A DNA stretch of 64,000 nt from Tardiphaga sp. P9-11 (GTDB lineage: Bacteria; Pseudomonadota; Alphaproteobacteria; Rhizobiales; Xanthobacteraceae): positions 372,001 through 436,000 of the forward strand of contig NZ_NPKQ01000001.1 in assembly GCF_008329525.1 (NCBI RefSeq), in the 5' to 3' direction. Below the pieces are notes generated by a model. The model made no database searches. It was not told where the DNA came from and was given only the letters and a program-made list of their open reading frames with translations. Made by a program: the position numbers and the translations under genes. Positions 1 through 7,599 of this stretch are shown here, piece by piece. Positions within the stretch are counted from its first letter, which is position 1, and every line of letters starts with the position of its first letter.

Positions 1-1
1 G

Positions 2-628
2 CCGATCCGTTGGCCCACCGTGAAGCGTCCGCTCGTCGCAATCCTGCGCGGCGTGCAGCCCGATGAGGTGGAGGGCATCGTCGAGAGGTTGATCGACACC
101 GGCTTCGAGATGATTGAAGTGCCGCTGAATTCGCCCGACCCGTTCGATTCCATCGCGCGGATTTGCAAACGCTTTGGCAGCGACACCCTGATCGGCGCCG
201 GCACCGTGCTCACCACAGACGACTGCACCCGCGTCGCCGATGTCGGCGGGCGTTTGATGGTGAGCCCGAATGTCGATGTCGATGTGCTGGCTATGGCGGC
301 GAGCCGCGGCATGGTCACGATGCCCGGCGTGTTCTCGCCGACCGAAGCTTTCCTCGCACTGCGCGCGGGCGCTTCCGCACTGAAATTCTTTCCGGCGTCG
401 ACCCTCGGCCCGTCCGGCATCGCCGCCATTCGCGCGGTTCTGCCCAGGGATGCCGTGATCGGCGCTGTTGGTGGTGTTTCCGACCGGAACTTCGCGGACT
501 ATATCGCCGCCGGCATACAGGTCTTCGGCCTTGGCAGCAGCCTGTATCGACCGGGAATGAGCGCTATCGAGGTGAAGGCGACCGCGCAGGCATCTGTCGT
601 GGCTTATGATCAGGCGATGGCCCGCTAG
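2..628 (+). CDS. dgoA: 2-dehydro-3-deoxy-6-phosphogalactonate aldolase (5' end outside window)
   Basis: Class I aldolase of the KDPG/KDPGal family, which splits 2-dehydro-3-deoxy-6-phosphogalactonate into pyruvate and glyceraldehyde 3-phosphate in the De Ley-Doudoroff galactonate pathway. Counting from the GTG at 20, the family hallmarks are AILRG at 7-11, the acidic residue in IEVPLNSP (Glu33), the glycine-rich GAGTVL near 59-64 and the Schiff-base lysine in ALKFFPAS (Lys122). The GTG at 20 has no ribosome binding site, and the frame is open to the window edge. Family members carry a few residues before the AILRG strand, so the real start probably lies just left of the window. A galactonokinase or dehydratase may lie upstream but cannot be seen. 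The related KDPG aldolase (eda) is possible but fits less well. Confidence 0.85.
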   Translation, partial: PIRWPTVKRPLVAILRGVQPDEVEGIVERLIDTGFEMIEVPLNSPDPFDSIARICKRFGSDTLIGAGTVLTTDDCTRVADVGGRLMVSPNVDVDVLAMAASRGMVTMPGVFSPTEAFLALRAGASALKFFPASTLGPSGIAAIRAVLPRDAVIGAVGGVSDRNFADYIAAGIQVFGLGSSLYRPGMSAIEVKATAQASVVAYDQAMAR

Positions 629-778
629 AAGCAGAGTGCAATGTCTGTTTGCGTTTATCGCGCGCTTCGAGGGGGACGGCAGGGCAAGAACATCTCCGCG
701 CCCGCACGCATCGACCGCGCGGCCCCAAAACTGTCAAATTCACTGAATTTCTCTGAATATCAGAGACTTAGGAGCACC

Positions 779-796
779 GTGGTGCCCAGGAAAGGA
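779..796. repeat. Distal attachment-site repeat of the tRNA-Leu element
   Basis: The 18 bases here are repeated exactly at 4619-4636, where they form the 3' end (including the encoded CCA) of the tRNA-Leu gene. Bases outside the repeat differ at once. A tyrosine recombinase gene lies next to the tRNA copy. This is the usual signature of site-specific integration into a tRNA 3' end, with this copy as the far boundary of the inserted DNA. Confidence 0.88.
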
Positions 797-1088
797 TTGC
801 GCTTGCTAGTGACCAACCTATTGCAAATATTGCAGAATTACAAGGTGCGACGTGTCAATGTTGCACACCAGTGTTACACGATCTGACGACCCGCCGCGCA
901 TGTTGCGCCGTGCCGAAACTGCGGATGTACTTCGAGTCTATTTGTCGAACACGAACCATCTGCCTATGCGGCACATATCCCATCCAGTGCCATCAGATGG
1001 TTGGCACTGTCTGCCCTCAGCTTCGAGACAGCTCCTCCGACGATCGAAGATTTCCCGCGTTAAATGTCAATAAGCAATCTGAACCACG
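797..1088. other. Non-coding left arm of the integrative element
   Basis: I see no convincing gene here. Short open frames have neither ribosome binding sites nor recognisable products. The stretch contains small repeats: ATTGCA twice near 825-837, related TGTTGCACAC and TGTTACAC words around 858-881, and an 8-bp perfect stem (985-992 with 1002-1009). These could be recombinase arm sites or operators, but nothing proves it. No reverse-transcriptase motifs are present in any frame. Confidence 0.5.
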
Positions 1089-1118
1089 TTGACTACTAAA
1101 GGCGTTGTCGCCTAATTT
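1089..1118 (+). promoter_or_regulatory. Candidate sigma-70 promoter for the msr-msd RNA and effector
   Basis: A TTGACT box (1089-1094) and a TAATTT box (1113-1118) are separated by 18 bases. Transcription would be expected to start about 1124-1126. That is where the putative a1 repeat of the structured RNA begins, which supports both calls. No other promoter-like pair is evident before the effector gene. Confidence 0.6.
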
Positions 1119-1123
1119 CTCCC

Positions 1124-1289
1124 GGCTTACGTGTAAAGCACTTCCCACTTTAGTGCTTGGTCGGGCGTTTCGCCGGACCTCATTCGATTGTCTACTTTTG
1201 GTGCCCCAACCGATAGTGCCATGCTATCGCCCATGGGGACGCTCCGCTCGATAGCCTGTCACTATCGCTTGGGGCTTCTAGGGTAAGCC
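1124..1289 (+). ncRNA. Retron-like msr-msd RNA
   Basis: The order of elements matches a retron non-coding RNA. The a1 repeat GGCTTAC (1124-1130) pairs with a2 GTAAGCC (1283-1289), and G1131 follows a1 as a possible branching guanosine. The msr part has a 7-bp stem (1136-1142 with 1152-1158), then a hairpin 1159-1179 of eight pairs around one G-G mismatch, capped by a UUU triloop closed by G-C. The Ec86 msr, as I remember it, has the same kind of UUU-tipped hairpin. A single-stranded linker (1180-1202) leads to the msd: a 27-position stem (1203-1229 with 1249-1275) with three mismatches and a 19-base loop. There is no terminal U-run, so it is not a plain terminator. The RNA is followed directly by the effector gene, as in Ec86-type retrons. 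Folding was done by hand. Confidence 0.78.
1203..1275 (+). repeat. Long imperfect inverted repeat forming the putative msd hairpin
   Basis: The left arm 1203-1229 and right arm 1249-1275 pair in one unbroken register (position sum 2478). The outer arm matches at 15 of 16 positions and the inner arm GCTATCG/CGATAGC is perfect; C1210/C1268, C1219/T1259 and T1222/C1256 are the mismatches. The loop 1230-1248 contains CCCATGGGG, which can form a tiny inner hairpin. If reverse transcribed, this would be the stem of the msDNA. Confidence 0.85.
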
Positions 1290-1293
1290 TTCA

Positions 1294-2541
1294 TTGTTCC
1301 TCCCATTTGCACAGGATTTGGACGCCGCAAAGATCCATGTGCAGGCGCCGTCGAACATTGTGTTTTTGTGCGGTGGTCAACGGTCTGATTTATCGGCGCC
1401 AATACCGTTATCTCTTCGGGATGCGTTCCTGAAAATCCTCGATTTCCCGATCTTTCGTGAACGAGAGCTTGTTCAAGCTGAAGACATCACCGGCAAGTAT
1501 GATTTCTTCAGCACGTACGAGGACATTCTAGAGTTTGAGACCGATCTTGCCCAGATAGTAGAGCTGATCATCTTATTTTGTGAGAGCGAGGGCAGCCTTG
1601 CCGAACTCGGTGCATTTGCCGTCATCTCTGAAATAGCAACCCGGCTGTTTGTTGTTGTTCGTGAGAAGCATTGGAATGAGCCATCGTTCATCAAGCTTGG
1701 CCCATTACGTCGCTTGGAGAAGCTTTACGGCCGAAAGTCCATCTTTGTGATCAACGATGGCGAGGTCGGAATGCGAGGCGACTCGTCAGCGTTCGTTAAC
1801 AAGGACACGCTAAAGGCGCTCCTCAACTCGCCGATCTCGATTCGCTTGGACAAGCCGCGCGAGCCATCGACATTCGACGCCAATCGATCCGGTCACGTCA
1901 TCAAGCTAGTCGTCGGCCTCATTCAAGAGTATGGCGCACTGGAGGTTGACGAAATTGAAGAGCTGCTCGGTCTATTGAACGTCCGCAAGCGTGAGGCTGA
2001 GATCAATCGATACCTACTTTGTGCGAAGGCCGTCGGCTGGCTCAGGCAGGTGTCAAAAGGTTCAAGCGACTACTACGTGGCGGTACTCGATGCGTCAGGG
2101 ATAGCTCTGATGCGCGCCCTAACCCTTGCCGGCGGGTCAATCGGGCTCAACCGAAAGGAAGTGCATAAGCCGGGCCGACGCGATTATCTTCACTACCGTA
2201 CTACGATGAACGGGAGAAACCCCAAGGTCCCGGTGTCCCGTATCATCGCCGATACGCAACCGGGATATCAAACACCGAGCGCTGACAACCACCTATCGTA
2301 CCGCAGAGAAGACCTACCCGCCCACAAAGAGCATGTCTCAAGCCAGCAGTTGACCGCCGAGGGCATGCCCACCAAGTCACCTCGTCTGGGCAGAGGGTTC
2401 GCGATAGCAATGGCACTTCATACGTTCGACAAGAACAGGCACCAACTCGACTTCGATATCAGTCGAGCCGAGTATGCCCGCCTCCTGCGCAACATACTAA
2501 AGCTCTTAGATAAGACCCCCCTCAAGGTTGCGCGGCCATAG
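1294..2541 (+). CDS. Retron Ec86/St85-family effector: NDT-like domain plus winged helix
   Basis: A 415-residue protein. Residues 21-155 look like the nucleoside deoxyribosyltransferase-like toxin domain of Ec86/St85-type retron effectors: the first strand carries FLCGG (24-28), and ESEGSLAELGAF (97-108) holds the likely catalytic Glu104, parallel to the PESPGSFTELGAF I recall from the Ec86 effector. SFIKLGPLRRLEKL (131-144) also matches that family. Residues about 200-265 resemble a winged-helix domain. Beyond about 305 lies a hydrophilic tail of unknown role, longer than I expect for the family. In known systems this toxin is held inactive by the RT-msDNA complex and is released on phage attack to deplete nucleotides or NAD. 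The TTG at 1294 has an AGGG ten bases upstream, overlapping the a2 repeat; TTG 1318 and GTG 1339 are alternatives. No RT gene follows. The effector stop lies four bases from the convergent stop at 2546. Confidence 0.8.
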   Translation: MFLPFAQDLDAAKIHVQAPSNIVFLCGGQRSDLSAPIPLSLRDAFLKILDFPIFRERELVQAEDITGKYDFFSTYEDILEFETDLAQIVELIILFCESEGSLAELGAFAVISEIATRLFVVVREKHWNEPSFIKLGPLRRLEKLYGRKSIFVINDGEVGMRGDSSAFVNKDTLKALLNSPISIRLDKPREPSTFDANRSGHVIKLVVGLIQEYGALEVDEIEELLGLLNVRKREAEINRYLLCAKAVGWLRQVSKGSSDYYVAVLDASGIALMRALTLAGGSIGLNRKEVHKPGRRDYLHYRTTMNGRNPKVPVSRIIADTQPGYQTPSADNHLSYRREDLPAHKEHVSSQQLTAEGMPTKSPRLGRGFAIAMALHTFDKNRHQLDFDISRAEYARLLRNILKLLDKTPLKVARP

Positions 2542-2545
2542 TGCC

Positions 2546-2839
2546 TTAGGGCAGCTGAATGCCATCCTGCGAATACGAGTACCGAGGCGGATAGAGCTGG
2601 TAGCAACGGGAGGGATCACCTGTGTGTCTCCCGTTGTTACAGGTGTAGACGGTCTGTGAAAGCCTATCCAGCACTAGGCCCGAGCCACTGATGTCATAAC
2701 GCTGCATCCAGACAAGCGTTGTGAGGCCTGCCGCGTTAAGCCCGAAAAGTAGAACGATGAGCCATTCTCGAATGCAGAGCCGGGAACGATACTTCCTAAC
2801 GGCTCGACCAAGCTCTCGCGCAAAAACCTCGACGGTCAT
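2546..2839 (-). CDS. Small single-pass membrane protein coupled to the integrase
   Basis: A 97-residue protein I do not recognise. A basic N-terminus (Arg12-Arg20) precedes one hydrophobic segment at about 26-46, which predicts an N-in orientation. The remaining 50 residues would face the periplasm and contain two cysteines (67 and 79) that could form a disulphide. Its ATG overlaps the integrase stop in an ATGA arrangement, so the two are translationally coupled. That could make it an accessory to mobility, an exclusion-type factor, or an added part of the defence module. No function can be assigned from sequence. Confidence 0.6.
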   Translation of the reverse strand: MTVEVFARELGRAVRKYRSRLCIREWLIVLLFGLNAAGLTTLVWMQRYDISGSGLVLDRLSQTVYTCNNGRHTGDPSRCYQLYPPRYSYSQDGIQLP

Positions 2840-4554
2840 TTGACGACCCCATCTGCAGCTTTCCGTTCAAGATCGTAGCGAGGAAACTTGGCGATAGCCG
2901 CCGCTCGGGCCTTAACGGTCACATCACCATATCTGTCGCCAACTGTCGCGGCAGCATGCCCCTGCAGCGCATCGAGTACCGTGTCCGCAACTCCGCATTC
3001 CCGGCCGACTGTCTTAAATCGATGCCGCCATCCGTGATTGGGATCGACATTAGGGTCAGCCACTACCTCCCGAACGAAAGCCCCCAACTTATTTCTCGCC
3101 GTCTTGATCGGGGCCATAAGGTCACCGTCGCGAGGCCGAGGGGTGATAAACAGATGGCCTACGTCGGATTGCTGTACGAAATCGACGAACCCAAGCTCAA
3201 CGAGCTGCGGGTGCAGCACAACTTCTCTGGCCTCGTTTGATTTTACGGTGCCGGCTTCCGGCGTGATCAACGCAACCCAATGCCCGCCTTCAAGGCGAAC
3301 ATCCTGCTTCCGTAATTGCAACATCTCGCCGACACGACTGCCAGTGAACGCACAAAGCCACGGCACCCACTGCTTGACTGCGGCTAGCTTCGGAGCGTCA
3401 CCACGGGGCTTGTAAGCCATTGCATGCCGAAGAACGTCCAATGCTTCTTGATCGGTAAACCCCTTGGAGCGAAGCTTCAATCGTCTGCCCAGCTTGATCG
3501 TCGCCCCTTGAGCAGGATTGTCCGGGAGTCGGTTGTTCGACACCGCCCAGCCCAAGAGCGTTTTCAATCCAGCGAGATCGCTGTCTTTGACCGTCTTCGC
3601 GCTCACTCCGGACGCGAGCCGATCATTCTTGAAAGCCAATACATCGTCTTTCGACACGCGGCTGGCATCATCATGGCCCAAAAAGGCGACGAACTTTGCC
3701 ATCGTATTCCGATAGCTCTCGTGGGTGCTCGGCTTGAGACCCGATGACTGGGCCTCTTTCCACCAATCGGCAACTAACTGAGTTAGCCCTGTGCGCTTCC
3801 CTTGTGAAACGGCGCTGCCGCGATCCAAAGCTTTCGGTTCGGCTCCGCCGGGTATCCAAGCCGGATATCTGTCGGCCTTTGGGTCCGCCCGATAGTCCCC
3901 CTGCGAATAGCGCTCACGAATCTCAAAGGCATCACGAAGCGCCTTCCAGAAGGCCTCAAGCAACATCAGTCGCGACTGTTCATCAACCTCTCCGACGCCC
4001 TCCTTCAGCAACACGCGCTTAATTAGAGGCCCGAGAGGCGCTTCAAGGTCCTCGCTTCGGCCGGTCGAACCGACCTTTGCCCAATAGGCATTCACGGCCG
4101 CCCACTCGGCATTGCGGTCCTCGTCGGTCTCGTTTTGAACGCGCCTCCAGCCGCCCTCCGGGGCCTGCTCAATGGCCAAGCTCCGGGCCGCCCCATCGTC
4201 CGCCCAAGCGCGGAAAAGCTCTCCAGCGAGCGCTGTGGCCTGCCTGTGAGTCAATGAGACGGGACGGTCTTTACGGACGGCTGCCCAAACGCTGGCGAGG
4301 TAGGTTGCCACCCCGGCCTGACGCCGTTTGACCTCGTTAGGGTCGTCCGTTTGCAGCGATAACCGAACGGTCTCGGTATCGGCGGAAAGCGTACGGGAGA
4401 CCGTCGAATTGCCGAGCGGAATGTCGAGCCTCAGGCCCGCTATCCTCGACCGAATATCGGTGGGAATTCGCTGATGGAATTGACGATTGCGAGAGCCCTT
4501 GCGGAGCACCGGACGGACCATTCGATAGAGCATTGACGCACACCCATGTAGCAC
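2836..4554 (-). CDS. Tyrosine recombinase (site-specific integrase)
   Basis: A 572-residue integrase that would insert and excise the element at tRNA-Leu. The N-terminal 100 residues resemble the DUF6538-type arm domain of large alphaproteobacterial integrases. A SAM-like core-binding domain lies near 255-345. The catalytic domain carries Arg407 in FTGSRVGEML, a likely Lys438, the His-x-x-Arg box at His507-Arg510, His533 in the GH motif and the nucleophile Tyr542, so it looks intact. The start could also be Met8 or Met12. The gene begins about 65 bp from the tRNA 3' end, the standard layout for tRNA-targeting integrases, and is translationally coupled to the 97-residue membrane protein. Confidence 0.92.
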   Translation of the reverse strand: MLHGCASMLYRMVRPVLRKGSRNRQFHQRIPTDIRSRIAGLRLDIPLGNSTVSRTLSADTETVRLSLQTDDPNEVKRRQAGVATYLASVWAAVRKDRPVSLTHRQATALAGELFRAWADDGAARSLAIEQAPEGGWRRVQNETDEDRNAEWAAVNAYWAKVGSTGRSEDLEAPLGPLIKRVLLKEGVGEVDEQSRLMLLEAFWKALRDAFEIRERYSQGDYRADPKADRYPAWIPGGAEPKALDRGSAVSQGKRTGLTQLVADWWKEAQSSGLKPSTHESYRNTMAKFVAFLGHDDASRVSKDDVLAFKNDRLASGVSAKTVKDSDLAGLKTLLGWAVSNNRLPDNPAQGATIKLGRRLKLRSKGFTDQEALDVLRHAMAYKPRGDAPKLAAVKQWVPWLCAFTGSRVGEMLQLRKQDVRLEGGHWVALITPEAGTVKSNEAREVVLHPQLVELGFVDFVQQSDVGHLFITPRPRDGDLMAPIKTARNKLGAFVREVVADPNVDPNHGWRHRFKTVGRECGVADTVLDALQGHAAATVGDRYGDVTVKARAAAIAKFPRYDLERKAADGVVK

Positions 4555-4619
4555 AGTGGGGCAAGCGCAATGCTTTGAAAGGACCTAACTAATTCGAATA
4601 TTGGGGATTTCGAATAGTG

Positions 4620-4706
<87 letters not shown>

Positions 4707-4869
4707 ACGTGCGGGGCACGTGGCGCGGTTAGTAGGGGGCCGTTACGCGCTTGTCAAATTGCTTCGTTGAATTCCAAATCCGCTGTACAGGCCCCGCGCG
4801 TTGGCGTATCGCGAATTGGTCTAAATTCCCCCGTTTTGCCCTTGCATGACTGACTCAAGGAACTGATCC

Positions 4870-5838
4870 ATGGCTGCCCCCATCGACACCCTCGTTACGG
4901 TTTTCGGCGGATCCGGCTTCGTGGGACGCCATGTGGTCCGCGCGCTGGCCAAGCGCGAATATCGGATCAGGGTCGCCGTGCGTCGTCCGGAGCTGGCCGG
5001 CCATCTGCAGCCCCTTGGCCGCGTCGGGCAGATCAATATCGTTCAGGCCAATCTGCGCCACCCGGCCTCGGTCAAGGCCGCAATGCGCGACGCCAGCATC
5101 GTCGTCAATCTGGTCGGCATCCTGACCGAAAGCGGCGCTCAGACCTTTGATGCCGTGCAGGCACAGGGCGCCGGCGCAGTGGCGCAGGCTGCGGGCGAGA
5201 TCGGCGCGCGGATGGTGCAGTTTTCGGCCATCGGCGCCGACGCCAATTCCGAATCGGCCTATGCCCGCGCCAAGGCGGCCGGTGAACAGGCCGTACTGGC
5301 GGCCGTGCCATCGGCAACCATCCTGCGCCCGTCGATCGTGTTCGGCCCCGAGGATCAGTTCACCAATCGATTTGCCAATCTCGCCCGGATGGCCCCGGTG
5401 ATGCCGGTGTTCGGCGCCACGACCAAGATGCAGCCGGTCTATGTGGGCGATGTCGCCCAGGCGGCGGCCGATGCGGTCGACGGCAAGACCAAGCCAGGCG
5501 CCACCTATGAACTCGGTGGCCCCGAGGTGCTGACAATGAATGAGATCGTCGACATCATTCTCAAGACCATCGAACGCAAGCGCATGACGCTGCCGGTACC
5601 GATGGGCATCGCTAAGCTGAAGTCCTATTTCCTGCAATTTGCGCCCGGCGACTTCAAGCTGACGCCAGATCAGGTCGCCATGCTGCGCGTCGACAATGTG
5701 GTGTCGGAAGCCGCCAAGGCCGCCGGCCTGACGCTGGGCGGCCTCGGCATTCCGGCGGATTCGCTGGAAGCGATTGCGCCACAATATCTCTGGCGTTTCC
5801 GCGCCACTGGCCAGTTCGCGCATAACGGCGTGAACTGA
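4870..5838 (+). CDS. Complex I NDUFA9-family NAD(P)-binding protein
   Basis: A 322-residue atypical short-chain dehydrogenase-fold protein. The N-terminal Rossmann motif is VFGGSGFVGR (11-20), and an internal YARAKAAGE stretch fits the extended SDR family. The whole chain matches the bacterial homologues of the 39-kDa complex I subunit NDUFA9, which bind NADPH and are thought to assist respiratory complex assembly or quinone biosynthesis; the exact reaction is not known. ATG 4870 is preceded by a good AAGGA box. The gene stands alone between the tRNA and the convergent uppP. Confidence 0.85.
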   Translation: MAAPIDTLVTVFGGSGFVGRHVVRALAKREYRIRVAVRRPELAGHLQPLGRVGQINIVQANLRHPASVKAAMRDASIVVNLVGILTESGAQTFDAVQAQGAGAVAQAAGEIGARMVQFSAIGADANSESAYARAKAAGEQAVLAAVPSATILRPSIVFGPEDQFTNRFANLARMAPVMPVFGATTKMQPVYVGDVAQAAADAVDGKTKPGATYELGGPEVLTMNEIVDIILKTIERKRMTLPVPMGIAKLKSYFLQFAPGDFKLTPDQVAMLRVDNVVSEAAKAAGLTLGGLGIPADSLEAIAPQYLWRFRATGQFAHNGVN

Positions 5839-5843
5839 GGTCT

Positions 5844-5891
5844 GAGCTCTTCACAGACCGTCCCCGCAAAGGTGGGACGATCACAGAGCTC
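5844..5891. terminator. Nested dyad between convergent genes
   Basis: CGTCCC (5859-5864) pairs with GGGACG (5874-5879), and an outer GAGCTCT/AGAGCTC pair surrounds it. It lies exactly between the converging stop codons of the NDUFA9-like gene and uppP. There is no clear U-run, so termination function is inferred only from location. Confidence 0.4.
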
Positions 5892-6701
5892 TTAGTAGCC
5901 CAACGCCAGCGCGATCAGGCCGAGCGTGCCGACGATCACGCGCCACCATGCGAACAGCGTGAAGCCGTGGCGGGTCACATAACCCAGAAAGCTCTTCACC
6001 ACGATGATCGCGGTGATGAACGACACCACGAAGCCGATGGCGATGATCATGCCGTGATCGACCGAGAGATCGGCGCGACTCTTGTAGAGATCGTAGACGA
6101 AAGCTCCAACCATAGTCGGGATCGCCAGGAAGAACGAGAACTCCGCCGCGGCGCGCTTTTCGGCGCCGAGCAACATGGCACCGACGATGGTCGCGCCGGA
6201 GCGCGACACGCCTGGAATCATGGCCACGCACTGCGCCAGACCGATCTTCAGATACATCGGCAGTGGGAACGTCGTGGCGTCGTAATGCACTGGCTCAAGA
6301 TCGAGCTGATCGACCCAGAGCAGAATCGCGCCGCCGACAATCAGCGAGAAGCACACGACCCACGGGTTGAACAAATAGCTTTTCACATAGCCGCCGGCGG
6401 CGGCGCCGATGATCGCGGCGGGCAGGAATGCGACCAGCACACCGATCACGAAACGGCGCGCCGCAACGTCGCCTTTGAACAGGTTCAGCGCGATATGCCA
6501 CAACTTGCCGAAATACAGTGCAAGAATTGCCAGAATGGCGCCGAGCTGGATCAGCACAGCGAAACTCTTCCAGAAATTATCTTCGCCCAGATCGAAGAAG
6601 CGTTCCGCGAGCAGCAGATGCCCCGTGGAGGAAACCGGTAGGAATTCGGTGACACCCTCGACAATGCCGAGAATCACCGCCCTTATCGCATCAGACATCA
6701 T
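5892..6701 (-). CDS. uppP: Undecaprenyl-diphosphatase
   Basis: A 269-residue integral membrane phosphatase (UppP/BacA). It dephosphorylates undecaprenyl pyrophosphate to recycle the lipid carrier for peptidoglycan and other wall polymers, and it confers bacitracin tolerance. The first family motif with Glu15 and Glu19 sits in [17 protein letters not shown]. The second, PGVSRSGAT (163-171), contains the catalytic Arg167. About eight hydrophobic segments are visible, and length is normal. Two adjacent ATG codons open the frame and either could be used. It appears monocistronic. Confidence 0.95.
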   Translation of the reverse strand: MMSDAIRAVILGIVEGVTEFLPVSSTGHLLLAERFFDLGEDNFWKSFAVLIQLGAILAILALYFGKLWHIALNLFKGDVAARRFVIGVLVAFLPAAIIGAAAGGYVKSYLFNPWVVCFSLIVGGAILLWVDQLDLEPVHYDATTFPLPMYLKIGLAQCVAMIPGVSRSGATIVGAMLLGAEKRAAAEFSFFLAIPTMVGAFVYDLYKSRADLSVDHGMIIAIGFVVSFITAIIVVKSFLGYVTRHGFTLFAWWRVIVGTLGLIALALGY

Positions 6702-6906
6702 CTGCTTATCTGTCCTTCGTCAGTGTGGGCCTGAAAAAGCCGGGTTCTTCTCGCCTATTCCCACCATTGCTGCAATCGCAAATACCATCACATTCGCGGG
6801 TTGCCTCGGGGCCAAGCTTCGCTAGTTTGGCGTGCGCCGCGTGACAGTTTTACCACCGACGCAACCGAGACGTTTTCTTAACGACCGCATAACTATCAAG
6901 GCCCGC

Positions 6907-7599
6907 ATGTATACGCTTTACCATCACTCGTTCTGTCCGCATTCCCGCTTCATTCGTCTCGTACTCGGCGAATACGGACTCGACCTCACGCTCGTGGACG
7001 AGCGGCCGTGGGATCGGCGCGAGGCATTTCTGGCGCTCAATCCCGCGGGAACTACGCCTGTGCTGCTCACCGATGGCTTCCCGCCGATTCCCGGCGCCGG
7101 GATCATCGCCGAATATATTGACGAGACACATGGACCGGAGATGGGCGATCGTCGCCTGCTGCCCGTATCAATGGCAGAACGCATCGAAGTGCGCCGACTG
7201 ATGGCGTGGTTCAACGAAAAATTCTTCGAGGAAGCGTCCAATCCGCTGGTCACCGAACGGATCTACAAGCGCTTCATGAGCGAAGAGGTCGGCGGCGGCG
7301 CACCGGCGATGGATGTGATTCGGGCAGCCACCGCAAATGTGCGCTATCATCTGGCCTATATCGGCTGGCTGGCGCGGACGCGTAATTTTCTGGCTGGTGA
7401 CCGACTGACTTATGCGGATCTGGTCGCGGCAGCCCATCTGTCGGCGATCGATTATCTGGGCGATGTGCCATGGAGCGAGGACGACGCGGCGAAGGCGTGG
7501 TACGCGCGGGTGAAATCCCGTCCGTCGTTCCGACCGCTGCTGAGCGAATGGCTGGCGGGCGTGCCGGCATCGCGGACCTATGTGGATCTCGATTTCTGA
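6907..7599 (+). CDS. Glutathione S-transferase family protein
   Basis: A 230-residue cytosolic protein. Its N-terminal thioredoxin-like domain opens with [15 protein letters not shown], with a Ser/Cys pair at the usual active-site position. The cis-proline strand TTPVLLTDG and the glutathione-contact segment follow, then an all-alpha C-terminal domain with the N-capping [14 protein letters not shown]. Such proteins conjugate or reduce electrophiles with glutathione. The open frame extends to 6832, but the ATG at 6907 places the first beta strand correctly. Its 3' end overlaps the likely start of queG, which suggests co-expression. Confidence 0.85.
   Translation: MYTLYHHSFCPHSRFIRLVLGEYGLDLTLVDERPWDRREAFLALNPAGTTPVLLTDGFPPIPGAGIIAEYIDETHGPEMGDRRLLPVSMAERIEVRRLMAWFNEKFFEEASNPLVTERIYKRFMSEEVGGGAPAMDVIRAATANVRYHLAYIGWLARTRNFLAGDRLTYADLVAAAHLSAIDYLGDVPWSEDDAAKAWYARVKSRPSFRPLLSEWLAGVPASRTYVDLDF

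Noticed and set aside
1136-1158. Hairpin AAGCACT/AGTGCTT as a CIRCE (HrcA) operator
   Set aside because: CIRCE is TTAGCACTC-N9-GAGTGCTAA upstream of groE or dnaK. Here the flanks and downstream gene do not fit, and the stem is better explained as part of the msr-like RNA.
1203-1275. Long hairpin as a transcription terminator
   Set aside because: It has no U-run, a 19-base loop and several mismatches, and it lies directly before the effector's ribosome binding site.
629-1293. Possible remnant of a reverse transcriptase upstream of the effector
   Set aside because: No frame contains RT motifs such as YxDD, NAxxH or VTG, or a hydrophobic palm-like pattern. The short open frames lack ribosome binding sites.
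1473-1694. Antisense open frame within the effector gene
   Set aside because: It is a shadow of the effector reading frame with no ribosome binding site and a composition unlike a real protein.
4855-5823. 322-residue open frame antisense to the NDUFA9-like gene
   Set aside because: His/Arg/Gly-rich antisense frames of this kind recur opposite many high-GC genes here (for example 13333-14229 and 37237-38349) and have no family features.
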